Shown here: piece by piece, positions 1 through 8,710 of the stretch
How the letters are laid out: every line of letters starts with the position of its first letter
Position numbering within the stretch: position 1 is the stretch's first letter
DNA from: Gammaproteobacteria bacterium
GTDB taxonomy: Bacteria; Pseudomonadota; Gammaproteobacteria; HK1
Assembly: GCA_012103455.1 (NCBI GenBank)
Contig: WLWT01000001.1
Location: 1,474,001-1,538,000 of the forward strand
DNA: 64,000 bases
Direction of reading: 5' to 3'
Notes under the pieces: generated by a model
Seen by the model: only the letters and a program-made list of their open reading frames with translations
Database searches by the model: none
What the model was told of the DNA's origin: nothing
Position numbers and translations under genes: made by a program

Positions 1-793
1 TGTGAAGCCGGCCCCAAAGGGGCTCTAGATAGGCATACTCTCTTTCGATCTTCGCGGAATTTCGCTTCTATGCACTCGTCTCGCCAGGCGGCGGCGTGGC
101 GGCGGGCGCACCCACGGTCAAGGCTTGTTCACGGCCTCCATGATAGGCGATAAGTTCCGCTTGCCGTTGTTTTGCCGCTGCGTCCACCGCCTGCGGATCG
201 CACTGCGACAACAATACTTCATGCATGTTTTTAACGACCGGTTGATGCCCCGGATCAGAGCCCAAGTCGTTTAACTCTTGGGGGTCGTCCTGCAAGTCGA
301 AAAGCTCCGGCGGATAACCCACGTAATGGTGATATTTCCAGCGTCCGTGGCGCACCATATAACCGGCCATCTCGCTGCCAACGGCATGGTATTGACTAAA
401 AACCAGCCGCTCGTGATCAGTCCGCTCGTTGGCTAGTGCAAACAATGATCGCCCTGGGCGCTGCGCCTCATCCGCCGGCACAGGTACATCAAGAGCCGCC
501 AACACCGTGGGGTATAGATCGATTAAACTCACCGGCGTTTCGCACACCCCCGGTTCGATACCGGGGCCTGCCATGATCAATGGCACGGCAACCGATTCCA
601 GATAAAAATTCGACTTACCCCAAAGTCCCCGGTGGCCAATGTTATCGCCGTGATCGCTGGTATAGATAACACGGGTGGTATCACTCAATCCGCAGCGTTC
701 TAAGGTATCTATAATGCGTCCGACGTTTTCGTCCATCCAGGTAATCAAGGCCAGATAACAGGCGATGGCCATATCCCGCTCGGCGCGGTCTTT

Positions 794-831
794 AAATTGC
801 TCTTCGCTCGGCAAATTGCTCTTCGCTCGGC
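794..831. repeat. 19-bp perfect tandem duplication inside the sulfatase
   Basis: The unit aaattgctcttcgctcggc occurs twice in direct succession (794-812 and 813-831). Nineteen is not a multiple of three, so the duplication shifts the frame of the sulfatase. It looks like a slippage event and belongs to a pattern of similar short duplications across the window. Confidence 0.95.
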
Positions 832-1443
832 AAGAAATCGTGCTCACGCTGGATCCAGGGATGACGCTGATAGCCGGTCTCCGGGTGCAGCTTACGTGGT
901 TTGAGGTGAGCGATCGAATAGTGATCCAGATAGGGCTGGGGCACTACCAGAGGAAAGTGCGGCGCCACTAGCCCCACGAACAAACACCAAGGTTGCCCGT
1001 CATTGGCATGGGTTTGCAACCAGCGCTGCGCCGCGGCGGTAACGCTGCCATCGTAGCGGGTATAGGTAGATTCACCAGGGCCTATATAAGGCCCCAACAT
1101 ACGCTTGCCGTGGGGCGCCTGCGACGGCAGTGGATCGCGCACCGAGCCCCACACCATGCCGTGGCCGTTATAGAGATTCATCGGCAGATGTTCGGCGTCA
1201 AAACCGGCAGGCGCTTCATCGTTTTGGTAATGCAGCTTGCCCACCGACTCCACCGTTACGCCCGCCCCCTGTAAGGCATGGCCCCAGCCCGGCACCGCGC
1301 CGTCGTAGCCGATGGCATTGTCCCAATAACCGATGTCATGCACATGTCTGCCGGTAGCAAACGCGGCCCGCGCCGGCACGCAGATAGGGCTCGGCGTAAT
1401 CGCGTTGCTAAAGCGGGTACCACGGGCGGCCAATGCATCTAAA

Positions 1444-1583
1444 GGGCACCTCTAAAAATGCACTTTTTCCGCGATTGCAGCGTCAGCGCCGTGCTCGAAT
1501 CCTCATGTATGACCTATACACTGCGGTTCTGCGCGCGGTGCTTCGTTGCACTCACGAAAAAATTACTATTTTTAGAGGTGCCC
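1444..1583 (+). mobile_element. MITE copy 1 (140 bp), TSD TAAA
   Basis: A 140-bp element bounded by perfect 16-bp terminal inverted repeats GGGCACCTCTAAAAAT. It is flanked on both sides by TAAA (1440-1443 and 1584-1587). Deleting the element and one TAAA rejoins the sulfatase codons PHL-DALAARG, so the empty site can be read directly. It has no transposase. Four further copies in this window share the body sequence. Confidence 0.95.
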
Positions 1584-1832
1584 TAAATGCGGCGTATACA
1601 TGGCGGCATCACCGGCCGCGCCCTGATAGCGCGGATCATGCTCGTCCGACATGATGATGATTAAATTGTGTGCCTGCACCGGTTCACCCTGCCTCGCTTT
1701 GCTTTAGGGAGGCTCATCATCCATCGTTCCAGCAATTGGTCAAGCGCTTTCGTGCGCTACCAGCGTTACGAGTTATCATACGCTGAGCCTACGGTTAAAC
1801 CTGTCACCCGAACTTGAAGGAACGCGCTGACC

Positions 1833-2267
1833 ATGACTCAATACATACCCCCCGCCATCGACTGGGTCCGTGAACACGTTGAAGCTTACGAAGGCAGCGG
1901 CGGTGTCAGCGGTACCACACTGCGCGATACCGGGCTGCCGTGCATCATCGTCACCAACACCGGTAATAAAACGGGCGCGATCCGCAAAACACCACTGATG
2001 CGGATCAAAGCCGGCGACGGCTACGTGCTGGTCGGCTCCTACGGTGGGCGGCCAAAGAATCCGGTTTGGGTATATAACCTGCGCGCTGATCCCAACGTCG
2101 AAGTGCGCGATGGCACCGAAGTATTCAAGATGCGCGTACGCGAAGTCACCGAGGATGCGGAGCGCGCGCAACTGTGGGCTGCTAGCGTGGAAGCTTTTCC
2201 GCCTTATCTTGAATATCAAAAGAAAGCACCACGTTTGATTCCGGTATTTGTCGCCGAGCCGGTTTAG
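1833..2267 (+). CDS. Ddn-like deazaflavin/flavin-dependent nitroreductase family protein
   Basis: A 144-residue protein of the split-beta-barrel family that includes mycobacterial Ddn (DUF385). Visible family features are the central TNTGNKTGAIRKTPLM stretch, followed by GDGYVLVGSYGGRPKNPVW and the conserved NLRADPNVEV. Members bind coenzyme F420 or a flavin and reduce quinones or nitro compounds. Which cofactor is used here cannot be told from the sequence. Length matches the family. A GAAGG lies about 12 bases before the ATG. It stands alone, upstream of an oxidoreductase fragment. Confidence 0.85.
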   Translation: MTQYIPPAIDWVREHVEAYEGSGGVSGTTLRDTGLPCIIVTNTGNKTGAIRKTPLMRIKAGDGYVLVGSYGGRPKNPVWVYNLRADPNVEVRDGTEVFKMRVREVTEDAERAQLWAASVEAFPPYLEYQKKAPRLIPVFVAEPV

Positions 2268-2281
2268 GGGCCACGTCCAAA

Positions 2282-2476
2282 CTGACCGATAAACCGCCGC
2301 AGTACATTTTGAACGGGCATTTCGACATCATTATCGGCGGCAGCATCGTCGGAGCTAGCGGCGCTTTTCAACTCGCCTTGGCGGGCGCCGGCAGCATCGC
2401 CGTAATTGAGCAGGACGACCCCCTGCTTTGTCGTGCTTTAGCTACCAACGCCTGCCGCATGATGAACCGTTCGTGA
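2282..2476 (+). pseudogene. FAD-dependent oxidoreductase, N-terminal fragment
   Basis: An open stretch with no good start codon encodes a dinucleotide-binding start: HFDIIIGGSIVGASGAF, then VIEQDDP about 20 residues later, then a T-N-x-C-R-M segment and a stop. This is the Rossmann N-terminus of a DAO-type oxidoreductase, similar in layout to the intact gene at 51991-53205, cut after about 50 residues. It occupies the place downstream of aapM where the ATPase gene of this transporter family would usually lie. Confidence 0.7.
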
Positions 2477-2488
2477 ATTGGTAATCGT

Positions 2489-3571
2489 TTAAAGGCCAGT
2501 GCTCATACGGCGCTCCAGGTAAGCGCCGTATTTCGATAAAGAGAACACAAAAACAAAATAGATAAGTGCGACGAATACATAAACTTCGACATATGCATGG
2601 GTCCACTCCCCGGAGCCAAAAGCCGCGTTGCCCGATGCCATCACTTCGAAAAAGCCGATGATGACCACGACCGAAGTTTCTTTGAAGGTAATCACTATCT
2701 GATTGATAGTCGCCGGCAGGGCATTGCGAAAAGCCTGTGGCAGCATGACCAACGCCATGGTTTGGGGATAGCTCAGCCCCAGCGATTTGGCCGCTTCTTC
2801 CTGGCCTGCGGCAATGGCCTGTAACCCGCCCCTGACAATCTCCGCCTGATAACACGCGAAGAAGAAGGCGAATGCCAAAACAACGCGGTAGAGCTTGTCC
2901 CCTTGCAGCCAATCAGGCAGCGCGAACGGCAATATGACGGCGGCGGCGAATAGTATGGTGAGCAGCGGGAACGAACGGGTGAGATCGATAGCGAATGCCG
3001 CAAGGCGTGCAATCACCGGTAACTTCGAGCGCCGTGCCAACGCCAGCACGATCGAAAGTGGGAAGCCAATGAGTACCACAGCGGAAAAAATAAACAGCGT
3101 TAGCGCCAGACCGCCCCACCGATCGGGCGTCACTGCTGTAAGTCCGGCTGCACCACCGCGCATGAGCAGATAGAAAACGACAAAGCCACTGGCCCAAAGA
3201 ATAGCTAACCGGCGCCCGGTCCACGCTCGCGGCATACAGGAAATAACGGTGACGAGCACAATGGTGCCGCTGGCAAGCGCTGAACGCCAATGCTCGTCAT
3301 ACGGATAGAGGCCAAACAATATCAGTCTGAAACGCGCCTGCACCACCGCCCAGCATGCGCCCCGCTCCGGCGTACACTGCTCGGCGTCATCGACCGACCA
3401 CACTGCATTGATAAAAGCCCATTCGATCAGCGGCGGCACCACGGCTATGGCGAAAGCGATACATGCCAGGGTAATAATCCGATCAGCCCAGGTGCCGAGC
3501 AACGCCTCTTGCAGGCGCCTTAGCCGGCTTGGCCGCAGTGGTGGCGCCGGGACAGTATCATCCGCGTTCAC
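2489..3571 (-). CDS. aapM: General L-amino acid ABC transporter permease AapM
   Basis: A 360-residue inner-membrane permease of the HisM/AapM class. It has an N-terminal hydrophobic segment, a long periplasmic stretch, then four or more membrane helices. The permease loop EIVRGGLQAIAAGQEEAAKSLGLSYPQTMALVMLPQA contacts the ATPase. The start overlaps the end of aapQ by 4 bases, so the two are translationally coupled. With AapQ it would form the channel for amino acids delivered by AapJ. No aapP (ATPase) follows, which is unusual for this family. Confidence 0.92.
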   Translation of the reverse strand: MNADDTVPAPPLRPSRLRRLQEALLGTWADRIITLACIAFAIAVVPPLIEWAFINAVWSVDDAEQCTPERGACWAVVQARFRLILFGLYPYDEHWRSALASGTIVLVTVISCMPRAWTGRRLAILWASGFVVFYLLMRGGAAGLTAVTPDRWGGLALTLFIFSAVVLIGFPLSIVLALARRSKLPVIARLAAFAIDLTRSFPLLTILFAAAVILPFALPDWLQGDKLYRVVLAFAFFFACYQAEIVRGGLQAIAAGQEEAAKSLGLSYPQTMALVMLPQAFRNALPATINQIVITFKETSVVVIIGFFEVMASGNAAFGSGEWTHAYVEVYVFVALIYFVFVFSLSKYGAYLERRMSTGL

Positions 3572-4752
3572 AACTCCGCCCCCGTGCGGCGGTGCACTTC
3601 ATAGCCTTTGAGGGCGATAGCTCTATTGAGCAGGTTCATCAACAACGAGATGGAATAATTGATGATAAAAAAACCCGTCATCATCAGCGCCAGCAACTCT
3701 ATGGTCTGGCCGCTCTGGTTGATCGAGGTCGATACGATCATAAAAAGATCGCTAAAACCGATGGCGATCCCAAGCGTGGTGGCTTTCATCAACCAAACGT
3801 ACATATTGCCAAGAGGCGGCACGATGGCCCGCAGCGCCAAGGGCAGATGTACATGCAATAAAATCATCCAAGGCTTGAGGCCAAGGGCCTTGGCCGAGTC
3901 CAATTGACCACGCTCCACGGCATTGAATCCACCCCGCACGATTTCGCCTATATAAGCGCTGCCGAATGCGATAATCGATAGAGCCAACGCGTAGAACTCT
4001 GGAATAACGTGCATCCCCCCATCGAAGCGCAAGCCTTTTAGCACCGGGTATTCAAGCAGCGTTTCACCGGTGGGTACCGCCACGATGAGCAGACCCGCCG
4101 CCATCACAGCAAACACCCCGGCACAACCGGCCAACAGATAAGCCGTGTTGACGGTACGGCCAGCGGCCCGCGCCCGCCGGCGCCAGATAACCGCCCCGGT
4201 GACGGCCGAGACGGCAACCAACACAACCGTGGCATAGAACCACGGCGCCACGTTAAGCGCGGGCATGTAGATCCCGCGGCTGGACAAGAACACGGCCTCC
4301 TCCCACTCGAAGGCGCGGCGTGGCGGCGGCAAGTGCATGGCCATGGCGTACCAGAAAAAAGCCTGCAATATCAGTGGAATATTGCGGAATATCTCAACGT
4401 AAACAGAACCCAGGAAGCGCAACAGCGGATTGGCCGAAATACGGGCAATCCCGATCAAAGCGCCGAACACCGTGGCGAACGCCAACGAGATAACGCCGAT
4501 GAACAGCGTATTCAAAAAGCCGATGAGCAGCACCCGCCAATACGGATCGCGAATGGAATAGTCGAGCAGGGCAAACGGAATATCCCAACCGGTGCTACGC
4601 TCCAAGAATCCGAAACCGGACGTAATGCCCTGCTCGGTCAAATTGTTGTAGGTGGTAATGCCAAGAGCCGTCACGATCATGACGACGAGCGCGAGCGCAC
4701 ATGCCTGCAATGCGTTATCGCGGGCTTTTTTGTCGCGCAAAATGTTTAGCAT
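3568..4752 (-). CDS. aapQ: General L-amino acid ABC transporter permease AapQ
   Basis: A 394-residue permease with the extended architecture typical of AapQ: a cytoplasmic start rich in charged residues, a membrane helix, a long periplasmic insertion (GITSGFGFLERSTGWDIPF), and the domain with EIVRGGFNAVERGQLDSAKALGL. It follows aapJ after about 80 bases that hold a hairpin, and overlaps aapM. The ribosome-binding site before the ATG is weak, and the hairpin sits directly upstream, which may lower permease levels relative to the binding protein. Confidence 0.92.
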   Translation of the reverse strand: MLNILRDKKARDNALQACALALVVMIVTALGITTYNNLTEQGITSGFGFLERSTGWDIPFALLDYSIRDPYWRVLLIGFLNTLFIGVISLAFATVFGALIGIARISANPLLRFLGSVYVEIFRNIPLILQAFFWYAMAMHLPPPRRAFEWEEAVFLSSRGIYMPALNVAPWFYATVVLVAVSAVTGAVIWRRRARAAGRTVNTAYLLAGCAGVFAVMAAGLLIVAVPTGETLLEYPVLKGLRFDGGMHVIPEFYALALSIIAFGSAYIGEIVRGGFNAVERGQLDSAKALGLKPWMILLHVHLPLALRAIVPPLGNMYVWLMKATTLGIAIGFSDLFMIVSTSINQSGQTIELLALMMTGFFIINYSISLLMNLLNRAIALKGYEVHRRTGAEL

Positions 4753-4758
4753 GACAGC

Positions 4759-4786
4759 GCGGCGGAACCAGCATAGATTCCGCCGC
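4759..4786 (-). promoter_or_regulatory. Hairpin between aapJ and aapQ
   Basis: A 9-bp perfect stem (gcggcggaa / ttccgccgc) with a 10-base loop lies between the aapJ stop and the aapQ start. No U-run follows, so it is not a strong terminator. Similar stem-loops after periplasmic binding protein genes stabilise the upstream mRNA or attenuate readthrough; that role is inferred. Confidence 0.55.
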
Positions 4787-4794
4787 CATGCAAG

Positions 4795-4826
4795 TATTAA
4801 CGTCTAACTGTATTAACGTCTAACTA
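4795..4826. repeat. 16-bp tandem duplication downstream of aapJ
   Basis: The unit tattaacgtctaactg is repeated once with one mismatch (4795-4810 and 4811-4826), just after the aapJ stop codon. Another member of the short-duplication class. Confidence 0.9.
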
Positions 4827-4834
4827 GGGAAGGT

Positions 4835-5887
4835 CTAATCGAGCACCAACGGATACATCACGCCACCATCGGTGATCAGCGCATTCGGGCCACGGGGTAA
4901 CTTATACGCTGAGCCACCACCCAACGTGCGATCATAGATCTCCTTATAGTTGCCCACGTTTTTGATGACCTTGTAAGCCCAATCGTTACTGAGCCCCAAC
5001 CGATCGCCGATGCCGGGTGTTTTACCAAGCAGGCGCTCAACCGTCGGATTGTTGGTTTTGCCCATGAATTCATCCACGTTGGCCCGGGTGATGCCGTACT
5101 GCTCGGCGATGAGCAAAGCGGTGAACATCCAATTGAGAATATCCACCCAGTTATCGTCGCCTTGGCGCATGGCAGCCGATTCCGGCTCAACCGCCATCAC
5201 GTCGGGCAAGATCATGTGTTTGTCCGGGTCCGGCGCCTTGCTCCGGGTAATGGCCAGGTTAGGCCCCCAGCCCGCGAAGGCATCGCAGCGCCCGGCGAAA
5301 TAAGCGCTACGCATCTCTTCGGTCTTCTCGAACGTGACCATTTCAAACTTGACGCCCACGTTGCTGAGATAGTCCGCGGCGATACGCTCGGTGCTGGTTC
5401 CCGCCGATGCGCACACGGTGGCGCCATCCAAGTCCTTGGCGCTGCCGGCACCGATCTCCTCATGCGCCATCAACTGCGTGGGGCCTAGAAAATACGGCCG
5501 GCTGAACTGTAAACCCAGCTCCGTATCACGCCCCATGGTCCAGCCGGTGACTTTGATGATCACATCGATATCGCCGGACTGAATAGAGGGGAAACGCTGC
5601 GCCCAACTGATGGGAATGATCTTGAGTTTGTCGGGGGCGCCTAATACCGCGGTGGCAAGCGCTTTACACAACTCGATATCGAAGCCACGCCACTCCCCCT
5701 TGTCATCGACCTCGGCGAAGCCTAGATAGGTGCCGTTGTGGCCAGTACACAGCAACGTGCCGCGGTCCTTCACTGCTTTCAAGGTGTCACCGGTTGCCGC
5801 CTGCACACGGTTGCTCAGGACTGCAGTGCCTAGGGCTAAAGTGCCCATCAGCGCGGCCGCGGCCGGCAGCTTCAAAATATTCTTCAT
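4835..5887 (-). CDS. aapJ: General L-amino acid ABC transporter, periplasmic binding protein AapJ
   Basis: A 350-residue solute-binding protein. The start at 5887 is chosen because GGAGGA precedes it and a signal peptide follows (MKNILKLPAAAALMGTLALG, cleavage near VQA). The mature protein shows the family pattern CTGHNGTYLGFAEVD...GFDIELCKALA, then GRCDAFAGWGPNL. It binds many L-amino acids in the periplasm. It is first in an operon with aapQ and aapM. A MITE begins 89 bases upstream of the start codon and may have displaced or altered the promoter. Confidence 0.93.
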   Translation of the reverse strand: MKNILKLPAAAALMGTLALGTAVLSNRVQAATGDTLKAVKDRGTLLCTGHNGTYLGFAEVDDKGEWRGFDIELCKALATAVLGAPDKLKIIPISWAQRFPSIQSGDIDVIIKVTGWTMGRDTELGLQFSRPYFLGPTQLMAHEEIGAGSAKDLDGATVCASAGTSTERIAADYLSNVGVKFEMVTFEKTEEMRSAYFAGRCDAFAGWGPNLAITRSKAPDPDKHMILPDVMAVEPESAAMRQGDDNWVDILNWMFTALLIAEQYGITRANVDEFMGKTNNPTVERLLGKTPGIGDRLGLSNDWAYKVIKNVGNYKEIYDRTLGGGSAYKLPRGPNALITDGGVMYPLVLD

Positions 5888-5976
5888 CGTTCGTGCTCCT
5901 CCATCGCTTGCGAATTTGTAAGCGGTGGGATCAGAGCACGTCCATGGCCTATGAGCAAACAGCCCGCCTGTCATTA

Positions 5977-6119
5977 GGGCACCTCTAACAATGCACTTTT
6001 TCCGCGATTGCGGCGTCAGCGCCGTGCTCGAATCCTCAGGTATCACCTATATACACTGCGGTTCTGCGCGCGGTGCTTCCTTGCACTCACGAAACAATGA
6101 CTATTGTTAGCAGATGCCC
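5977..6119 (+). mobile_element. MITE copy 2 (143 bp), TSD ATTA
   Basis: Same family and orientation as copy 1. The terminal repeats have diverged a little (GGGCACCTCTAACAAT at the left, a mutated right end). It is flanked by ATTA at 5973-5976 and 6120-6123. It sits in the upstream region shared by aapJ (minus) and the DM13 gene (plus), so it may affect promoters of either. Confidence 0.93.
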
Positions 6120-6301
6120 ATTAGTGAGCAAAAGGTTAAGAGCCGCAAGTTTTGCCCCTAGCGGCGGTGCGGCGCTTGCCGATAACACCACCACTATCGA
6201 CTTCGCACCGCGCCTTGCCAAACACAAAACTGGTGGTTCTGATACTTACGTTCTGTATAGGACAGTACACTTACGCTGCGCACTGTTCGAGGAATATGCT
6301 C

Positions 6302-6772
6302 ATGCTGAAAAGAATCTTTCTATTGGTTTCCCACGGTGCGGTGTTCGTAGCAGGCATCGCTCTTGGCATTTACATACTGCCGATCCTCACCGCCTCTGAA
6401 GGGCCGGACGACGCTCAAGTAGAAGCCCTCGGCACGCGGGCGCTGTATAGAGCACCGATCCCGGACGAGGTACGCGGCCATGATTTATTGCATTGGGGCA
6501 AAGGCGAGTTCTACATCAGCGAACGCACCATCTCACTGCGCGGCTCGGTGGCACCCGGCCCTAACTACAAACTGTATTTGGTCAAACAGCAGGTAGAGAC
6601 CAAGGAGGAGTTTCTGCGCGTACGCTCTCAGGCGGCCCTGCTCGGCGACGTCGGATCATTCGACAACTTCATCGTGCAGGTGCCACCCGAAATCGATGTC
6701 AAACGCTACACTACAGTGCTCGTGTGGTGTGAAAGCTTCGATGCCTTCATCACCTCGGCCCACTACCGCTAG
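6302..6772 (+). CDS. DM13-domain protein, membrane-anchored
   Basis: 156 residues. The ATG at 6302 is preferred over one two codons earlier because GAGGA then lies 8 bases upstream. An N-terminal hydrophobic helix (FLLVSHGAVFVAGIALGIYILP) anchors it. The remainder fits the DM13 domain: HWGKGEFYISERTISLRGSVAPGPNYKLYL, then LGDVGSF and the ending YTTVLVWCESFDAFITSA with the conserved Trp-Cys. DM13 domains are thought to take part in extracytoplasmic redox reactions; the function here is unknown. No neighbour points to a pathway. Confidence 0.8.
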   Translation: MLKRIFLLVSHGAVFVAGIALGIYILPILTASEGPDDAQVEALGTRALYRAPIPDEVRGHDLLHWGKGEFYISERTISLRGSVAPGPNYKLYLVKQQVETKEEFLRVRSQAALLGDVGSFDNFIVQVPPEIDVKRYTTVLVWCESFDAFITSAHYR

Positions 6773-6961
6773 CCGCCTCCCGTGACGTCTTCGACTCAGG
6801 CCCCATGCAAAGCGCTGAGACACCTGGCGTGCGCCGCATTCGCGCCGCCTGTAACAGGCGTTACGGCCACCGGTCCAGTCCGGATGGTATCCGCCCCTCA
6901 CTCAAACGTTCACGTCGATTCTATAATACGCCGGTCTCCCCGCTCTGCCAGACTGGGGCCA

Positions 6962-8113
6962 ATGCCAATCAACCCACCGTTACGCGATGTGACGCAACCG
7001 CGCGAACATACCGCCGCCAGCATCCGTTACAACGTCAATTGCTTGCACGTTCGATGGACCAGCGGCGAGATAAGTGCGTTTCCGGCGCTATGGCTGCGCG
7101 ACAACATCGCTAGCGCCCGCCACCGGGATAACGGCCAGCGCATCTTCGACGCCATGGATCTGGCACAAGACACGGCCATAGGGACCGCGAACTTGGATGT
7201 AAACCGGCAGACCGTAGCCGTCCACTTCAAACCCGATGCACTAAACACCGAATTCGACGCCGTCTGGCTAGCCCGGCATGCCCTGCCGCCCCATATTAGC
7301 GCCGCGCCAGAACCGCGGGTCTGGGATAACACAATGAACGGCCGGCTGTTTCGCGCCAACTTTGCCACGCTCGAGTCCAATGACGATGCACTGCGAGATT
7401 GGCTGCGGGCCATCCGTGACGACGGGGTAGCCCTATTGCATGGCGTACCGCAGCAACCGGGACAAGTGTGCCGTGCCGCTGAACTCATAGGTTACGTGCG
7501 CGAAACCAACTACGGCCGGTTATTCGACGTAGTGCAAGAAGAACAACCGGACAATTTAGCCTTCAGCAACACCGGCTTGGGTTTGCACACGGATAATCCC
7601 TACCGCGATCCGGTACCCGGCTTACAATTCCTGCATTGTCTGGAGGCCAGTGCCAACGGCGGCGAATCCCTGCTCTCGGATGGCTTCAGGGCGGCCCGCG
7701 AGTTGCGCGAAGAGTGGCCTAGCGACTTCGCTACGCTGACGCAACACAGCGTGTTGTTTCGTTATCAAGCACCCGGCGTGGACTTGCAGGCGCGGGCACC
7801 GCTTATCGAAACCGATGAACATCAGCGAATCAGGGCGGTCCGGTATAACAACCGTTCCATCGCGCCGCTAGACCTACCGGCGGTCAGCGTTGATCGGTTT
7901 TACGGTGCATACCGCCGCTTCGGCCAGGCTTTGCACGCGGCAGCCGCCGTGGTGAGCTTTAGCTTGCAACCGGGCGATCTTTTAGTGGTGGACAATCAGC
8001 GCGTGCTGCACGGGCGGCGTGGGTTTTCCGGCGGCAGGCGCCATCTGCAGGGCTGTTATGCCGACCAAGACACGCTGCTCAGCCGCTTGCGCATTATGGA
8101 GAAGAGCGCATGA
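6962..8113 (+). CDS. tmpA: Fe(II)/2-oxoglutarate dioxygenase, TmpA-like (2-trimethylaminoethylphosphonate hydroxylase)
   Basis: 383 residues, in two parts. The N-terminal part is of the gamma-butyrobetaine hydroxylase type (VRWTSGEISAFPALWLRDN) and lacks the zinc-binding Cys residues often found after WLRDN. The rest is a TauD-fold domain with iron ligands H209-x-D211 (GLHTDNPYRDP) and H350 (NQRVLHGRRGF), and an Arg soon after for 2-oxoglutarate. The next gene, overlapping by 4 bases, is the HD-domain partner, and this pairing is what separates TmpA from carnitine-pathway enzymes. TmpA hydroxylates the phosphonate at C1; TmpB then releases glycine betaine and phosphate. A PhnY*-type 2-aminoethylphosphonate substrate is also possible. 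Confidence 0.8.
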   Translation: MPINPPLRDVTQPREHTAASIRYNVNCLHVRWTSGEISAFPALWLRDNIASARHRDNGQRIFDAMDLAQDTAIGTANLDVNRQTVAVHFKPDALNTEFDAVWLARHALPPHISAAPEPRVWDNTMNGRLFRANFATLESNDDALRDWLRAIRDDGVALLHGVPQQPGQVCRAAELIGYVRETNYGRLFDVVQEEQPDNLAFSNTGLGLHTDNPYRDPVPGLQFLHCLEASANGGESLLSDGFRAARELREEWPSDFATLTQHSVLFRYQAPGVDLQARAPLIETDEHQRIRAVRYNNRSIAPLDLPAVSVDRFYGAYRRFGQALHAAAAVVSFSLQPGDLLVVDNQRVLHGRRGFSGGRRHLQGCYADQDTLLSRLRIMEKSA

Positions 8114-8637
8114 CTCAATGCATGGACACTATTGTGTCGCTGTACGCCCGCCGCGGGCAGGCCGCCTATGGCGAGACGGTGACCGTTAACCAACACTCTT
8201 TGCAATGCGCCGCGCTGGCCCGCGCGCAGGGCGCGCCGAATACCCTGGTGATAGCCGCGCTGTTGCATGACATCGGTCATCTTCTGGAACACGCCGACGA
8301 CGAGTTCGGCTATCACCGCCACGATGAGGCCGGCGGCGCTTATCTTGCCCGGCTCTTTCCTCCGCCGATCAGTGAGCCGGTGCGGTTGCACGTGGCCGCC
8401 AAGCGTTATCTGTGTGCCGTGGAACCCGATTATCTCGCGCGGCTGTCGCACCCTTCCATGCATTCCCTGCAACAGCAAGGTGGTCCCATGCGCGAAGAGG
8501 AGATAACCCGCTTCAAAGAAGAGCCGTACTATCAGGCCGCCGTGCGCCTGCGGCGCTGGGACGAGTCCGGCAAGGTGGATAACCTCGCCATCGGCCAATT
8601 CGACGACTACCGTCCCCTATTGAATGGCCCCTATTGA
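8110..8637 (+). CDS. tmpB: HD-domain mixed-valent di-iron phosphonate oxygenase, TmpB/PhnZ-like
   Basis: 175 residues. All the residues expected of PhnZ-class enzymes can be placed: Tyr20 (AAYGE), His29 (QHSLQCA), His53-Asp54 and His57 (LLHDIGHL), His71 (YHRHDEAGG), His94 (VRLHVAAK) and the late Asp in RRWDESGK. These enzymes oxidatively cleave 1-hydroxyphosphonates, giving phosphate. The gene overlaps tmpA by 4 bases (ATGA), so both are made together. This would let the cell draw phosphate, and glycine betaine if the substrate is the trimethyl form, from marine phosphonates. Confidence 0.85.
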   Translation: MTQCMDTIVSLYARRGQAAYGETVTVNQHSLQCAALARAQGAPNTLVIAALLHDIGHLLEHADDEFGYHRHDEAGGAYLARLFPPPISEPVRLHVAAKRYLCAVEPDYLARLSHPSMHSLQQQGGPMREEEITRFKEEPYYQAAVRLRRWDESGKVDNLAIGQFDDYRPLLNGPY

Positions 8638-8710
8638 GGGAGGCGGTCACCGCTAATCCTGCTTGCGGCCACAGGGGCACTTACATAAAGTAACCAGCCG
8701 ATGGCCCTTG

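Larger units (their letters stand above)
68..1679 (-). pseudogene. Sulfatase (formylglycine-type), pseudogene with two lesions
   Basis: A sulfatase-family hydrolase in three pieces. The N-terminal piece begins near a GTG at 1679 (HNLIIIMSDEHDPRYQ...) and carries the metal-binding DEH. It is interrupted by a MITE at 1444-1583, whose sequence puts a stop in the sulfatase frame. The middle piece holds the C-x-P-x-R signature (CVPAR), whose Cys would become formylglycine. The last piece, from about 847, carries YTSDHGDNIGHRG and the C-terminal domain. A 19-bp tandem duplication at 794-831 causes a +1 shift exactly at LPSEEQF, which is encoded in both frames. Removing both insertions restores one frame of about 480 codons. 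The C-terminus resembles choline-sulfatase-like enzymes, but the substrate cannot be assigned. The catalytic residues themselves look intact. Confidence 0.9.

Noticed and set aside
1..67. Terminator after the sulfatase (ggccccaaaggggc)
   Set aside because: A short 5-bp stem without a U-run and close to the window edge; too weak to call.
1433..1654. Small proteins encoded within the MITE copies
   Set aside because: The open frame is set by the element, has no start or ribosome-binding site of its own, and in each copy its ends are simply the flanking sequence.
4835..6046. A longer AapJ starting at 6046
   Set aside because: The extra 53 residues run into the MITE; a signal peptide with GGAGGA upstream starts at 5887.
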